64,000 nt of DNA, taken from NCBI RefSeq assembly GCF_004798965.1, contig NZ_SDSD01000003.1, positions 186,001 through 250,000 on the forward strand, given 5' to 3'. This document shows, in pieces, positions 18,388-26,114 of the stretch. Numbering within the stretch: position 1 is the stretch's first letter; the number at the start of each line of letters is the position of its first letter. A program made the translations under genes and the position numbers. The notes under the pieces were generated by a model, which saw nothing but the letters and a program-made list of their open reading frames with translations, was not told where the DNA came from and did no database searches. The stretch is from Onishia niordana (GTDB taxonomy: Bacteria; Pseudomonadota; Gammaproteobacteria; Pseudomonadales; Halomonadaceae).

Positions 18388-18795
18388 GCGTCTCTCCTGA
18401 CGAGTGAGCTTGGTTTCGGTGCCTGATGGCGACCGAAAAGTAGGGCTGAATACGGGTGGCAAATTGCCATGTAGTGATTTTACTACATCATAGTACACCA
18501 CGCTCCCGGCTAGCTGAAAAGCCCGATGCCTCTTGAGGTTTCGTGACGCTGTTGGCACAGATATTACGAGCTTAACTCGCCAAGATGACAGTTGAAGTGA
18601 CCTTAATAAAGGTGGTGGAAGCCTTGCCGAGGCCTAGCGGCGCGGTCTAGGGTCAGATAACGAGTCACGTCGATGACTGGCGCCGCACCAATCGCTGGGG
18701 TAGGGTAGGCGAATTTTTCAGCCGCTAATGGATGTTGGCACAACGAGATCGTCTCGGGGCATGCTGCCCGGGCTGACACGATTATTTGGAGTACT
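18388..18795. other. Intergenic region between pyk and topA (divergent promoters)
   Basis: 408 bases without a convincing gene. The pyk-side half contains the inverted repeat at 18470-18487; a hairpin-like GC segment is near 18630-18690. topA has a ribosome site TTGGAG just before its ATG. I see no RNA gene here. Confidence 0.6.
18470..18487. promoter_or_regulatory. Inverted repeat upstream of pyk, candidate operator
   Basis: TGTAGT-N6-ACTACA, a perfect 6+6 dyad about 85 bases before the pyk start. The TGTA...TACA ends recall HexR sites, which control glycolytic genes in gammaproteobacteria, but the spacing is longer than the usual HexR box, so the assignment is tentative. Confidence 0.35.
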
Positions 18796-21438
18796 ATGGG
18801 CAAGTCACTGGTCATCGTCGAGTCGCCGGCCAAGGCAAAGACGATCAATAAATATCTCGGCAACGATTACATCGTGAAGTCGAGCGTGGGTCATATTCGC
18901 GACCTGCCGACCAGCGGCTCGGGTAAGGCATCCAGCGATCCCAAGGAGCGTGCCCGCCAGGCGGCCGCGACCCGTAAGATGTCTCCGGACGAGAAGGCGG
19001 TCTACAAGAAGCGCAAGTCCTGGGATCAGCTGGTTCGGCGGATGGGGATCGACCCCGAGCACGGTTGGGAGGCGGAATACGACATCCTTCCCGGTAAAGA
19101 GAAGGTAGTCGCAGACCTCAAGAAGCATGCCGAAAAGGCCGACGCCGTCTATCTCGCGACCGATTTGGACCGTGAGGGTGAGGCCATTGCCTGGCACCTG
19201 CAGGAAACCATTGGCGGAGAGCCTGAACGCTACAAGCGTGTGGTCTTCAACGAGATCACCAAGAATGCGATTCAGGAGGCGTTCCAGGATCCGGGGCAGC
19301 TCAATATTCCGCGGGTCGAAGCGCAGCAGGCGCGGCGCTTTCTCGACCGCGTCGTGGGGTTCATGCTCTCGCCGCTGCTTTGGAGCAAGGTGGCCAGGGG
19401 CCTCTCTGCCGGTCGGGTTCAGTCGGTGGCGGTACGGCTGATTGTCGAGCGTGAGCGTGAGATTCGTGCCTTCGTTCCCGAAGAGTTCTGGGACGTGCAC
19501 GCGGATCTGACGGTGGGCAACGCGACGGATGACGCCGAGCCGATTCGCTTCGAGCTGGTGCGTCAGGACGGCAAGACGTTTCGCCCGACCAGCGAAGCCG
19601 AAACCCTCGAGCGGATTGCGGGTCTGCGCAAGGCCTCACTGGCCGTCACGGCCCGCGAAGACAAGCCGACCCGTTCCAAGCCCAACGCGCCCTTTATTAC
19701 CTCGACGCTGCAACAGGCCGCCAGTGGCCGGCTGGGTTACTCCGTCAAGAAGACCATGACCATGGCGCAGCGCCTCTACGAGGCGGGTTACATTACCTAC
19801 ATGCGTACCGACTCGACCAATCTGTCGAAGGATGCGATCGAGGCGGTGCGTGGCCATATCGACGAGGAATACGGCAGTCGCTACCTGCCTGACGCCCCCA
19901 ACCGCTATTCGAGCAAGGAAGGGGCTCAGGAAGCGCACGAAGCCATTCGCCCCTCGAATGTGGCGTTCAAGGCGACCGACCTGGTGGGCATGGAGCGCGA
20001 TGCCGAGCGTCTCTACGAGCTAATCTGGCGCCAGTTCGTGGCGTGTCAGATGACGCCGGCGGAGTACCTGTCCAGCACACTGACCGTCGAGGTCGACGGC
20101 TATGAACTCAGGGCCAAGGGCCGAGTGCTCAAGTTCGACGGTTACACCCGCGTGATGAAGCCCGCCGGCAAGAAGGAAGAGGATCAATCGCTTCCCGATC
20201 TTGCCGAGGGCACGCCGATGCAACTTGAGGCGCTCCATCCGCAGCAACACTTCACCAAGCCGTCCGCGCGTTTCACCGAGGCGAGTCTGGTCAAGGAGCT
20301 CGAGAAGCGGGGAATTGGCCGGCCCTCGACCTATGCCGCGATCATCTCGACCATTCAGGACCGTGGCTACGTCAAGCTCGAGAGCCGGCGCTTCTACGCC
20401 GAGAAGCTCGGTGACATCGTCACCGAGCGACTCAGCGAGTCCTTCCCCGACCTGATGGACTTCTCCTTCACGGCGCGAATGGAGGATAACCTTGATGAGG
20501 TGGCTGAGGGCGAGCGTGACTGGCGCGAGTTGCTCGATGCCTTCTACAGCGAGTTCCGCAAGGAACTCGAGGTGGCCGAGAGCGAAGAGGGTATGCGACC
20601 CAATCAGCCGGTGCCGACCGATATCGACTGCCCGACCTGTGGGCGCAAGATGCAGATTCGCACCGCCTCGACCGGGGTCTTCCTTGGCTGCTCGGGTTAT
20701 AACCTGCCGCCCAAGGAGCGTTGCAAGACCACCATCGATCTTATCCCGGGTGAGGAAGCCGTGGCCGCTGACGCCGGTGAAGAGGCAGAGACCGATGCGC
20801 TGCGCGCCAAACACCGCTGTGGTCTCTGCGGTACGGCCATGGACAACTACCTGATCGATGAGACCCGCAAGCTGCATATCTGTGGCAACAGCCCTGATTG
20901 CGAGGGGTATGAGATCGAGGAAGGGCACTTCAAAATCAAGGGCTATGAAGGTCCGGTCATCGAGTGCGACAAGTGCGGTGCCGAAATGCAGCTGAAGAGC
21001 GGTCGCTTCGGCAAGTACTTCGGTTGTACCAGCGAAACCTGCAAGAACACCCGCAAGCTGCTGCGCAGCGGTGAGGTGGCACCGCCCAAGATGGACCCCA
21101 TTCCGATGCCGGAACTGGCCTGCCAGAAGGTCGAGGATCACTATGTGCTGCGCGATGGTGCCAGTGGGCTCTTCCTGGCGGCCAGTCAGTTCCCCAAGAA
21201 TCGTGAGACCCGTCCGCCGCTGGTGCGTGAGCTCAAGGCCCACGCCGAGGAGCTACCCGAGAAATATCACTTCCTGCTCAAGGCGCCCAGCGAGGACCCG
21301 GATGGTCGCCCGACCCAGATCCGGTTTTCACGCAAGACCAAGACACAGTTCGTGATGACCGACGAGGAAGGCAAGGCCACTGCCTGGAAGGCGACCTTTG
21401 ATGGCAGTAAGTGGCAGGTGGAGGACAAGCGCAAATGA
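18796..21438 (+). CDS. topA: DNA topoisomerase I
   Basis: An 880-residue type IA topoisomerase that relaxes negative supercoils. The N-terminal Toprim domain has [18 protein letters not shown] and [13 protein letters not shown]. The nucleophile is Tyr335 in [14 protein letters not shown]. The C terminus carries Cys4 zinc ribbons ([30 protein letters not shown]) and ends in a basic domain, as in the enterobacterial enzyme. The ATG at 18796 is supported by TTGGAG. Its stop overlaps the next gene by ATGA, so topA and the DUF6586 gene are translationally coupled. Confidence 0.97.
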   Translation: MGKSLVIVESPAKAKTINKYLGNDYIVKSSVGHIRDLPTSGSGKASSDPKERARQAAATRKMSPDEKAVYKKRKSWDQLVRRMGIDPEHGWEAEYDILPGKEKVVADLKKHAEKADAVYLATDLDREGEAIAWHLQETIGGEPERYKRVVFNEITKNAIQEAFQDPGQLNIPRVEAQQARRFLDRVVGFMLSPLLWSKVARGLSAGRVQSVAVRLIVEREREIRAFVPEEFWDVHADLTVGNATDDAEPIRFELVRQDGKTFRPTSEAETLERIAGLRKASLAVTAREDKPTRSKPNAPFITSTLQQAASGRLGYSVKKTMTMAQRLYEAGYITYMRTDSTNLSKDAIEAVRGHIDEEYGSRYLPDAPNRYSSKEGAQEAHEAIRPSNVAFKATDLVGMERDAERLYELIWRQFVACQMTPAEYLSSTLTVEVDGYELRAKGRVLKFDGYTRVMKPAGKKEEDQSLPDLAEGTPMQLEALHPQQHFTKPSARFTEASLVKELEKRGIGRPSTYAAIISTIQDRGYVKLESRRFYAEKLGDIVTERLSESFPDLMDFSFTARMEDNLDEVAEGERDWRELLDAFYSEFRKELEVAESEEGMRPNQPVPTDIDCPTCGRKMQIRTASTGVFLGCSGYNLPPKERCKTTIDLIPGEEAVAADAGEEAETDALRAKHRCGLCGTAMDNYLIDETRKLHICGNSPDCEGYEIEEGHFKIKGYEGPVIECDKCGAEMQLKSGRFGKYFGCTSETCKNTRKLLRSGEVAPPKMDPIPMPELACQKVEDHYVLRDGASGLFLAASQFPKNRETRPPLVRELKAHAEELPEKYHFLLKAPSEDPDGRPTQIRFSRKTKTQFVMTDEEGKATAWKATFDGSKWQVEDKRK

Positions 21439-21896
21439 CGCAAAGTGGCCGCACCAATCAATTGCTCTATCAGGCTGAGCTGATGCTGGCGGTGCCGGCA
21501 GGCGATGATGAACACGCCGTGGCGCGGCGCATGGCCAGTGAAGAGGGGGCGCTTGCGCTGTTAGAGCTTGCGCTTAACTCGGCTCTGCGTGAGCTGACCG
21601 AGCATGCGCGGCTTCCGCGCCATGATTGGCGAGAGCTTCTGGTCCGTGATGCGCCCCCTGTCGCAGAATTGGCGCAGCTGCGTGAGTTGGCGGGGCAGGC
21701 AGATAGCTGGCTTGGCTGGTTGCTGGCTCGCCTCAATGGACTGCATGGCGTCGATGGCGTGGCGCGGCGTGACCTGGCAAGCCCGGTGACCATCGCTGTG
21801 GCGGGTCAGCGTTCATTGGGCGATGAGCTCGCTGGTTGTCTCAGCGAGTTCAAAACCACGTTGTCGCAGTTACGGGAAACCAGCGTCGAATGGTAG
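21435..21896 (+). CDS. DUF6586-like conserved hypothetical protein downstream of topA
   Basis: A 153-residue, mostly helical, Leu/Ala-rich soluble protein. It begins with [13 protein letters not shown], a motif I associate with the DUF6586 family found after topA in pseudomonads and relatives. I chose the ATG at 21435, which overlaps the topA stop. No catalytic motif is visible. The overlap means its output tracks that of topA, hinting at a chromosome-related role, but this is inference from context only. Confidence 0.7.
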   Translation: MTQSGRTNQLLYQAELMLAVPAGDDEHAVARRMASEEGALALLELALNSALRELTEHARLPRHDWRELLVRDAPPVAELAQLRELAGQADSWLGWLLARLNGLHGVDGVARRDLASPVTIAVAGQRSLGDELAGCLSEFKTTLSQLRETSVEW

Positions 21897-21978
21897 CGAC
21901 GTCTGAAGCCCCCTCTCTCCGGCATGCAATCTCAGATGACGTCTCGGCCCGTCTGATGGTAATCTAGAGATATCGACA

Positions 21979-22010
21979 ACGACCATGGATGATCGCCGTG
22001 GTCGTTTTTT
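21979..22010 (+). terminator. Rho-independent terminator after topA and the DUF6586 gene
   Basis: Stem ACGACCATGG / CCGTGGTCGT (one G-U pair) with a 7-base loop and a run of six Ts. It separates the topA pair from the next small gene. Confidence 0.82.
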
Positions 22011-22041
22011 ATTGCCCCATCAGCTGGAGGGTTCATCCAGA

Positions 22042-22278
22042 ATGTCAGAAACCGCTGTTCTGGAAATCGTCGAACTCAACGACGGTGAGATCGTGCTGCG
22101 CCACGCCGAAGGTGAAGGCGAGCCGCTGTTGCGCATCAATTTCTCCGAGGAAGCCGGCGATCTGTTGCGTCAGAGCCGCTTCGAAGTGGCGCGCGAGATG
22201 ATTGATCACGCCATTACGCGCAGCAAGCTATGGCAGGAAGAGAGTGAAGAACCGGAAATCCCTTCCACCGTGCACTGA
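22042..22278 (+). CDS. Small conserved hypothetical protein
   Basis: A 78-residue acidic protein, MSETAVLEIVELNDGEIVLR at the start, with a predicted strand-rich N-terminal half and a helical C-terminal half (SEEAGDLLRQSRFEVAREMIDHAI). I chose the ATG at 22042, with GGAGGG eleven bases upstream. I recall similar small proteins near topA/lexA in pseudomonads, but I cannot name the family with certainty. It is followed nine bases later by the NYN gene, so the two form an operon. Confidence 0.72.
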   Translation: MSETAVLEIVELNDGEIVLRHAEGEGEPLLRINFSEEAGDLLRQSRFEVAREMIDHAITRSKLWQEESEEPEIPSTVH

Positions 22279-22287
22279 GGGCCTCTA

Positions 22288-22800
22288 ATGGCCGCATCGC
22301 CTGGCGACGTTTCCCGCGTCGCCGTCTTTGTCGACGTGCAAAACGTCTATTACACCACTCGCCAGGCCTTTGGCCGCCATTTCGACTATCACGCGCTATG
22401 GGCGCGGCTGACTGACATCGGCAGGGTCGTGGTTGCCAACGCCTATGCGGTGGATCGCGGCGATCCACGCCAGCGTCAATTTCAGGCTATTCTGCGTGGC
22501 ATCGGCTTTGACGTGAAGCTAAAGCCCTTCATTCAGCGCCGTGATGGTTCCGCCAAGGGTGATTGGGATGTAGGCATAGCCCTCGATGCATTCGAGGCGG
22601 CTGCCGATGTCGAGCGTGTCGTGCTGGTGTCCGGCGACGGCGATTTTGATCTGCTGGTGAGCCGTATGCGCGAGCGCTATGGGGTGCAGGTGGATGTCTA
22701 CGGCGTGAAAGCGCTGACGGCAGAAGCGCTCATTCAGGCCGCTTCTACCTACGTGCCTATCGAAAATGGCTTGCTGCTCGGCCATTCAGGCCCAAGCTGA
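22288..22800 (+). CDS. NYN-domain (LabA/DUF88 family) putative ribonuclease
   Basis: A 170-residue PIN-like NYN domain protein. The acidic active-site residues are visible in order: VAVFVDVQNVYY (Asp near residue 14), KGDWDVGIALDAF and VLVSGDGDFDLLVSRM. The family resembles metal-dependent ribonucleases; some members are RNA-processing or toxin-like. The substrate is unknown. It is paired with the 78-residue gene just upstream. The ATG follows GAGGG, which sits inside the intergenic nine bases. Confidence 0.85.
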   Translation: MAASPGDVSRVAVFVDVQNVYYTTRQAFGRHFDYHALWARLTDIGRVVVANAYAVDRGDPRQRQFQAILRGIGFDVKLKPFIQRRDGSAKGDWDVGIALDAFEAAADVERVVLVSGDGDFDLLVSRMRERYGVQVDVYGVKALTAEALIQAASTYVPIENGLLLGHSGPS

Positions 22801-22934
22801 TGTGTTCTGCCCGGTCAGGTTTCTTTCCCTTGTAGTCCCCGACTATTCGCCACATCAGGCTGTTTTTCTGTCATGAAGGCACGTTAATGACGCGTCCGTT
22901 GACCGCCAAGCCCCGATCGGCGTGCGGCCATGTT

Positions 22935-23417
22935 CTACTCGCCCTGATCAGGGTGATGAGTCCGCCAGTGCTTCTGCATTTCAAGGAAAGTCAGTGAGGC
23001 CGACCAGGTGATCAACATGAAGCCGGTCAGGGCCTCGGTGCCCATCACGAATCGGATAGGGCCGTCGGGTACAATATCGCCATACCCTAGGGTGGTGAAG
23101 TTGATTGCCGACAGGTAGACGAAATCCAGGAATCGCGGTGCTGTAATACCGACCACTTCGCCTGTGCCAGGCATGTCCAGTAGCAGGCTCATGGTAGCCG
23201 CAAAGGCCCATATCTGAGCAATATGGCTCCCCAGTAGTCCGAAGATAAGCGTCAAGAAGCGTTGGCGCTGTGAGCGGGTGGAGTGCTCCATGCGCCGGCT
23301 CAGGATCATCGATACTTCGTAGTGCAGCAACACGCATAGGGCGACGGTCAGCAGTGATGCCAGGACCACCAGCAGGCTGCCAGGATCAAGCAATGCGTCC
23401 AGCAAGGTGAGCTCCAT
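22935..23417 (-). CDS. Two-pore-helix potassium channel-like protein
   Basis: A 160-residue membrane protein with hydrophobic segments near the N terminus, a middle segment, and a pore loop bearing the selectivity filter TLGYGDIVPDG followed by a last membrane helix (LTGFMLITWSASLTFL). This matches the Ion_trans_2 (K+ channel) family. There is no attached RCK/TrkA domain and no cyclic-nucleotide domain, so gating is unexplained. In a halophile it may help K+ release or leak control. It is a single gene on the minus strand. Confidence 0.85.
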   Translation of the reverse strand: MELTLLDALLDPGSLLVVLASLLTVALCVLLHYEVSMILSRRMEHSTRSQRQRFLTLIFGLLGSHIAQIWAFAATMSLLLDMPGTGEVVGITAPRFLDFVYLSAINFTTLGYGDIVPDGPIRFVMGTEALTGFMLITWSASLTFLEMQKHWRTHHPDQGE

Positions 23418-23632
23418 TGATGTTCTTTCGGCGATTGATGCGAGACTGACGAGAGCCTACGCCGCAGCCATTTCAGCACGACCGACCCCAGTATTATCGG
23501 ACATTTCGTGAATGGCTGTCAGATAGCCATGCACGGATAGTGAGTCTTGAGAGGCCCGCGTTGTCATTGGTCCCAGAATCCGGTAGAAACCTGTGAGCCT
23601 AACCTACAGCCACCCCGATCACGAGCCTGACC

Positions 23633-24220
23633 ATGCGCCGACTGATTATTCTGCTTGTTGTGTCCTTGTTACCGCTTGGCGTTGCCGTCGGCGCCATGTC
23701 GCCCGACACCGATAGAGTGTCGTTGAATCCCGGCCCTCAAGAGCTATGGCTGCTGATTGATCAATCCTCGTCGAGTCTTGAGATCTATCGCGGCGATAAG
23801 ATGGTCGAGCGTTTCTCCCCGGTGTCGGTAGGGCGGGGTGGTGTAAAGCGTCTTCGCCGTGAGGGCGACAGGTCGACGCCTTCCGGGGTTTTTCACATCA
23901 ATCGCGTGAAGCTTAATAGTGATTTCCATATTTTCTTGGGGATTGATTTTCCCACCGCTGGCCATGCCCGAGAGGCCTGGGAGGCCGGCATGATGACGGG
24001 GCGCGAATATGGTGACTTCATGAGCGATCTTCGTCGAACAGGGCAGCCTCCTCAGGATACGGTGCTGGGTGGCTATATCGGTATCCATGGCCTCGGAGAA
24101 GCCGATCCCGAGATTCATCGGCGTTTCGACTGGACTCAGGGCTGTGTGGCAGTCACTAATGCGCAGATTGATTACCTAACGGACCTGGTGACGATTGGCA
24201 CACGCGTAGTGATCCGCTAA
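23633..24220 (+). CDS. L,D-transpeptidase (YkuD) family protein, YafK-like
   Basis: A 195-residue secreted protein: signal peptide MRRLIILLVVSLLPLGVAVGA, then a YkuD domain with the His of GIHGLGE and the catalytic Cys in WTQGCVAVTN. The arrangement resembles the YafK/DpaA group. Such enzymes exchange or remove peptides, including lipoprotein links, on peptidoglycan in the periplasm. The OprI-type lipoprotein gene and a second transpeptidase gene follow. Whether it forms or hydrolyses links cannot be read from sequence. Confidence 0.86.
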   Translation: MRRLIILLVVSLLPLGVAVGAMSPDTDRVSLNPGPQELWLLIDQSSSSLEIYRGDKMVERFSPVSVGRGGVKRLRREGDRSTPSGVFHINRVKLNSDFHIFLGIDFPTAGHAREAWEAGMMTGREYGDFMSDLRRTGQPPQDTVLGGYIGIHGLGEADPEIHRRFDWTQGCVAVTNAQIDYLTDLVTIGTRVVIR

Positions 24221-24270
24221 TCTGCATCTACGGAAGTTGCTGTTCTTCCATATAGACAACGAGTTGTGTC

Positions 24271-24276
24271 TATAAT
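24271..24276 (+). promoter_or_regulatory. Possible -10 element of the OprI-like lipoprotein gene
   Basis: An exact TATAAT lies about 140 bases before the lipoprotein ATG. No good -35 is spaced at 16-18 bases, so the promoter call is weak. Confidence 0.3.
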
Positions 24277-24416
24277 GGAGCGGCAATTGACCTAAAGGCT
24301 CTGGCTTGCCAGAGTCGACCTGTCGAGGCATTCCCCTGTATCGTATGAAACGAGCAGGGCCTGATAGAAATCGGGTATGCCCGGCTGAACCAAGGAAGAC
24401 CCTCAAGGAGAACACC

Positions 24417-24683
24417 ATGTCGAAGATCACTAACGCTCTGAAGCTGACCGCTGCCGCTGCATCACTGGCCGTGCTGGCTGGTTGTGCCTCTACCGGTGCT
24501 CTGGAAGAAGTGCGCACCACTGCGCAGGAAGCCAAGGCTGACGCCGCTCAGGCCAACAGCACTGCTAACCGTGCACTGAACACTGCAAACCAGGCGCAGC
24601 GCGATGCTAATGCTGCTATGCAGATGTCTGAAGAGAACCGTCAGGCAATGGATCGCATGTTCGAACGCTCCATGCGCAAGTAA
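24417..24683 (+). CDS. oprI: OprI/Lpp-type small outer-membrane lipoprotein
   Basis: An 88-residue precursor with a lipobox (LAVLAGC) giving a mature chain of about 64 residues that is nearly all Ala/Glu/Gln/Asn heptads, ending in Arg-Lys. This is the shape of OprI in pseudomonads and of Braun's lipoprotein; the final lysine can be joined to peptidoglycan by an L,D-transpeptidase. I chose the ATG at 24417 (CAAGGAG upstream). The codon choice is strongly biased (GCT, CTG), as expected of an abundant protein. Two L,D-transpeptidase genes flank it. Confidence 0.88.
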   Translation: MSKITNALKLTAAAASLAVLAGCASTGALEEVRTTAQEAKADAAQANSTANRALNTANQAQRDANAAMQMSEENRQAMDRMFERSMRK

Positions 24684-24735
24684 TTCGTATGTAGTCGAAG
24701 GCCGGCGACGCGATGGTGTTGCCGGCCTTGATGCG

Positions 24736-24767
24736 AGGGTCCTGCCGAAACGCAGGGCCTTTTTTTG
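24736..24767 (+). terminator. Rho-independent terminator after the oprI-like gene
   Basis: Stem GGGTCCTGC / GCAGGGCCT with a short loop and seven Ts. Another inverted repeat (AAGGCCGGC / GCCGGCCTT) precedes it at 24698-24729, lacking a T run. Confidence 0.75.
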
Positions 24768-24857
24768 TGCCTGAATACGGTAAAGACCGCTTAAGGCAGT
24801 GAAGGGCCTGACGCTGTTGGTGGCAGACAGCCCAAATAATCCGCGCGTGAATGCATA

Positions 24858-24889
24858 AAAAAACGCCTCGCATTAACGAGGCGTTTTTT
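24858..24889. terminator. Terminator shared with the minus-strand L,D-transpeptidase gene
   Basis: Perfect stem AAAAAACGCCTCG / CGAGGCGTTTTTT with loop CATTAA; T runs on both strands. It ends transcription of the downstream minus-strand gene and backs up the oprI terminator. Confidence 0.85.
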
Positions 24890-24928
24890 CAGGCTAGGCG
24901 CTTCAAGGTGCGCCATAAATTGTCAGGC

Positions 24929-26092
24929 TCAGCTGGGCTCGACAAGGGCCTTTGCTGCTTCTACATCGACAGTCTTGGGGGTATCAGCAGCGATCAGCTC
25001 CAGTTGCTCGTAGAGCGTCTTGGGTGCCCTCTGCTGGTTTGGCGGGGCGGTATACTCGAGTGCAACCGGTAAGCCACCAGGCACCTCGACGACATCACGC
25101 AGGCGAGCATAGTCGACAGAGTAGTCGAGGCCTTCCACGGCCTGGTCAACCTGTGCCAAGGCGTTGGTGATGCGGTCGACGGTGGTGCCTTCTTCTTCAT
25201 CCAGGTAGGGGTAGGCTTGCACGTAGAGAGTGCCTTCCGACCAGCCCAGTTTGAACGGCTCGTTGATCAGGCGCACGGTGGTGCCAACACCGACCTTTGC
25301 GAACAGAGACTCCACGTCTTCCGGCAGCATGCGGATGCAGCCATGGGTGACGCGCATGCCAATACCGTCTGGGCGATTGGTGCCATGGATCAGGTACCCC
25401 GGGATGTTGAGTCGCATCTTGCGCGAGCCCAGCGGGTTGTCAGGCCCCGCGGGTACGACGCTTGGCAGCTTGCCGCGACCGTCTTCGGCATGCTCCTTGA
25501 TGATGGACTGCGGCGGATACCAGTTGGGGTTCTTGACCATCTGTGTGATCGACGTGGTGCCCAGTGGTGTTTTCCAGTCCATGCGCCCCACGCTGACCGG
25601 ATAGGTTTCGACATGGGGCGCTTCGCCGTCCTTGGGTTCCGGGAAGAAGTAGATGCGCATTTCGGCCACGTTCACCACCACGCCTTCCCGCGGACCGGGA
25701 GGCAGAATGAAGCGCGACGGAATCACGATCTCGCTACCTTCTCCGGGATACCAGACATTGATGTCGGGATTGGCACGGCGCATCTCCTCATAGCCGATGC
25801 CATGGCGGCGGCCGATGTCGAGCAGCGTGTCTGAGCCCTCGGCGATAATGGTGCTCGTCTCGCCGACGATGTCGCCTTCCTCGGGAAGCGGATAGTGGCC
25901 TTGGGGCCATTCTGCTTCGCTCGAGGATTCTGCCTTGGCGGTTGGCTCGTCTGCGGCCTGAGCGTCAAGCGCCTGCAGCGACAGCGGCAATGACAGAAGC
26001 ACGCCGGCAAGGAGCAGTCGCCAATGGGTGAGGCGCCAAGCGGGTGCAGTGCCACGGGGAGGAGTTTTAACCATCGTTTCTTCGCTCATCAT
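24929..26092 (-). CDS. LysM-containing L,D-transpeptidase of the ErfK/YbiS/YcfS type
   Basis: A 387-residue secreted enzyme. After a signal anchor (RLLLAGVLLSLPLSLQALDA) comes a LysM-like segment (SDTLLDIGRRHGIGYEEMRR) and then a YkuD domain with HGTNRPDGIGMRVTHGCIRM, holding the catalytic Cys. ErfK/YbiS/YcfS enzymes attach Braun-type lipoprotein to peptidoglycan, and the oprI-like gene is the convergent neighbour. Starts at 26092, 26089 and 26074 are all possible; none has a strong ribosome site. It lies 22 bases after mfd on the same strand and may be read with it. Confidence 0.88.
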   Translation of the reverse strand: MMSEETMVKTPPRGTAPAWRLTHWRLLLAGVLLSLPLSLQALDAQAADEPTAKAESSSEAEWPQGHYPLPEEGDIVGETSTIIAEGSDTLLDIGRRHGIGYEEMRRANPDINVWYPGEGSEIVIPSRFILPPGPREGVVVNVAEMRIYFFPEPKDGEAPHVETYPVSVGRMDWKTPLGTTSITQMVKNPNWYPPQSIIKEHAEDGRGKLPSVVPAGPDNPLGSRKMRLNIPGYLIHGTNRPDGIGMRVTHGCIRMLPEDVESLFAKVGVGTTVRLINEPFKLGWSEGTLYVQAYPYLDEEEGTTVDRITNALAQVDQAVEGLDYSVDYARLRDVVEVPGGLPVALEYTAPPNQQRAPKTLYEQLELIAADTPKTVDVEAAKALVEPS

Positions 26093-26114
26093 GATTTCGG
26101 CCGGGCTTTAGTGC

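Noticed and set aside
20020..21243. A 407-residue minus-strand open frame inside topA
   Set aside because: topA is complete with zinc ribbons on the other strand; the antisense product is low in complexity.
24698..24729. AAGGCCGGC / GCCGGCCTT inverted repeat after oprI as a terminator
   Set aside because: It has a 14-base loop and no T run; the following stem at 24736-24767 is the better terminator.
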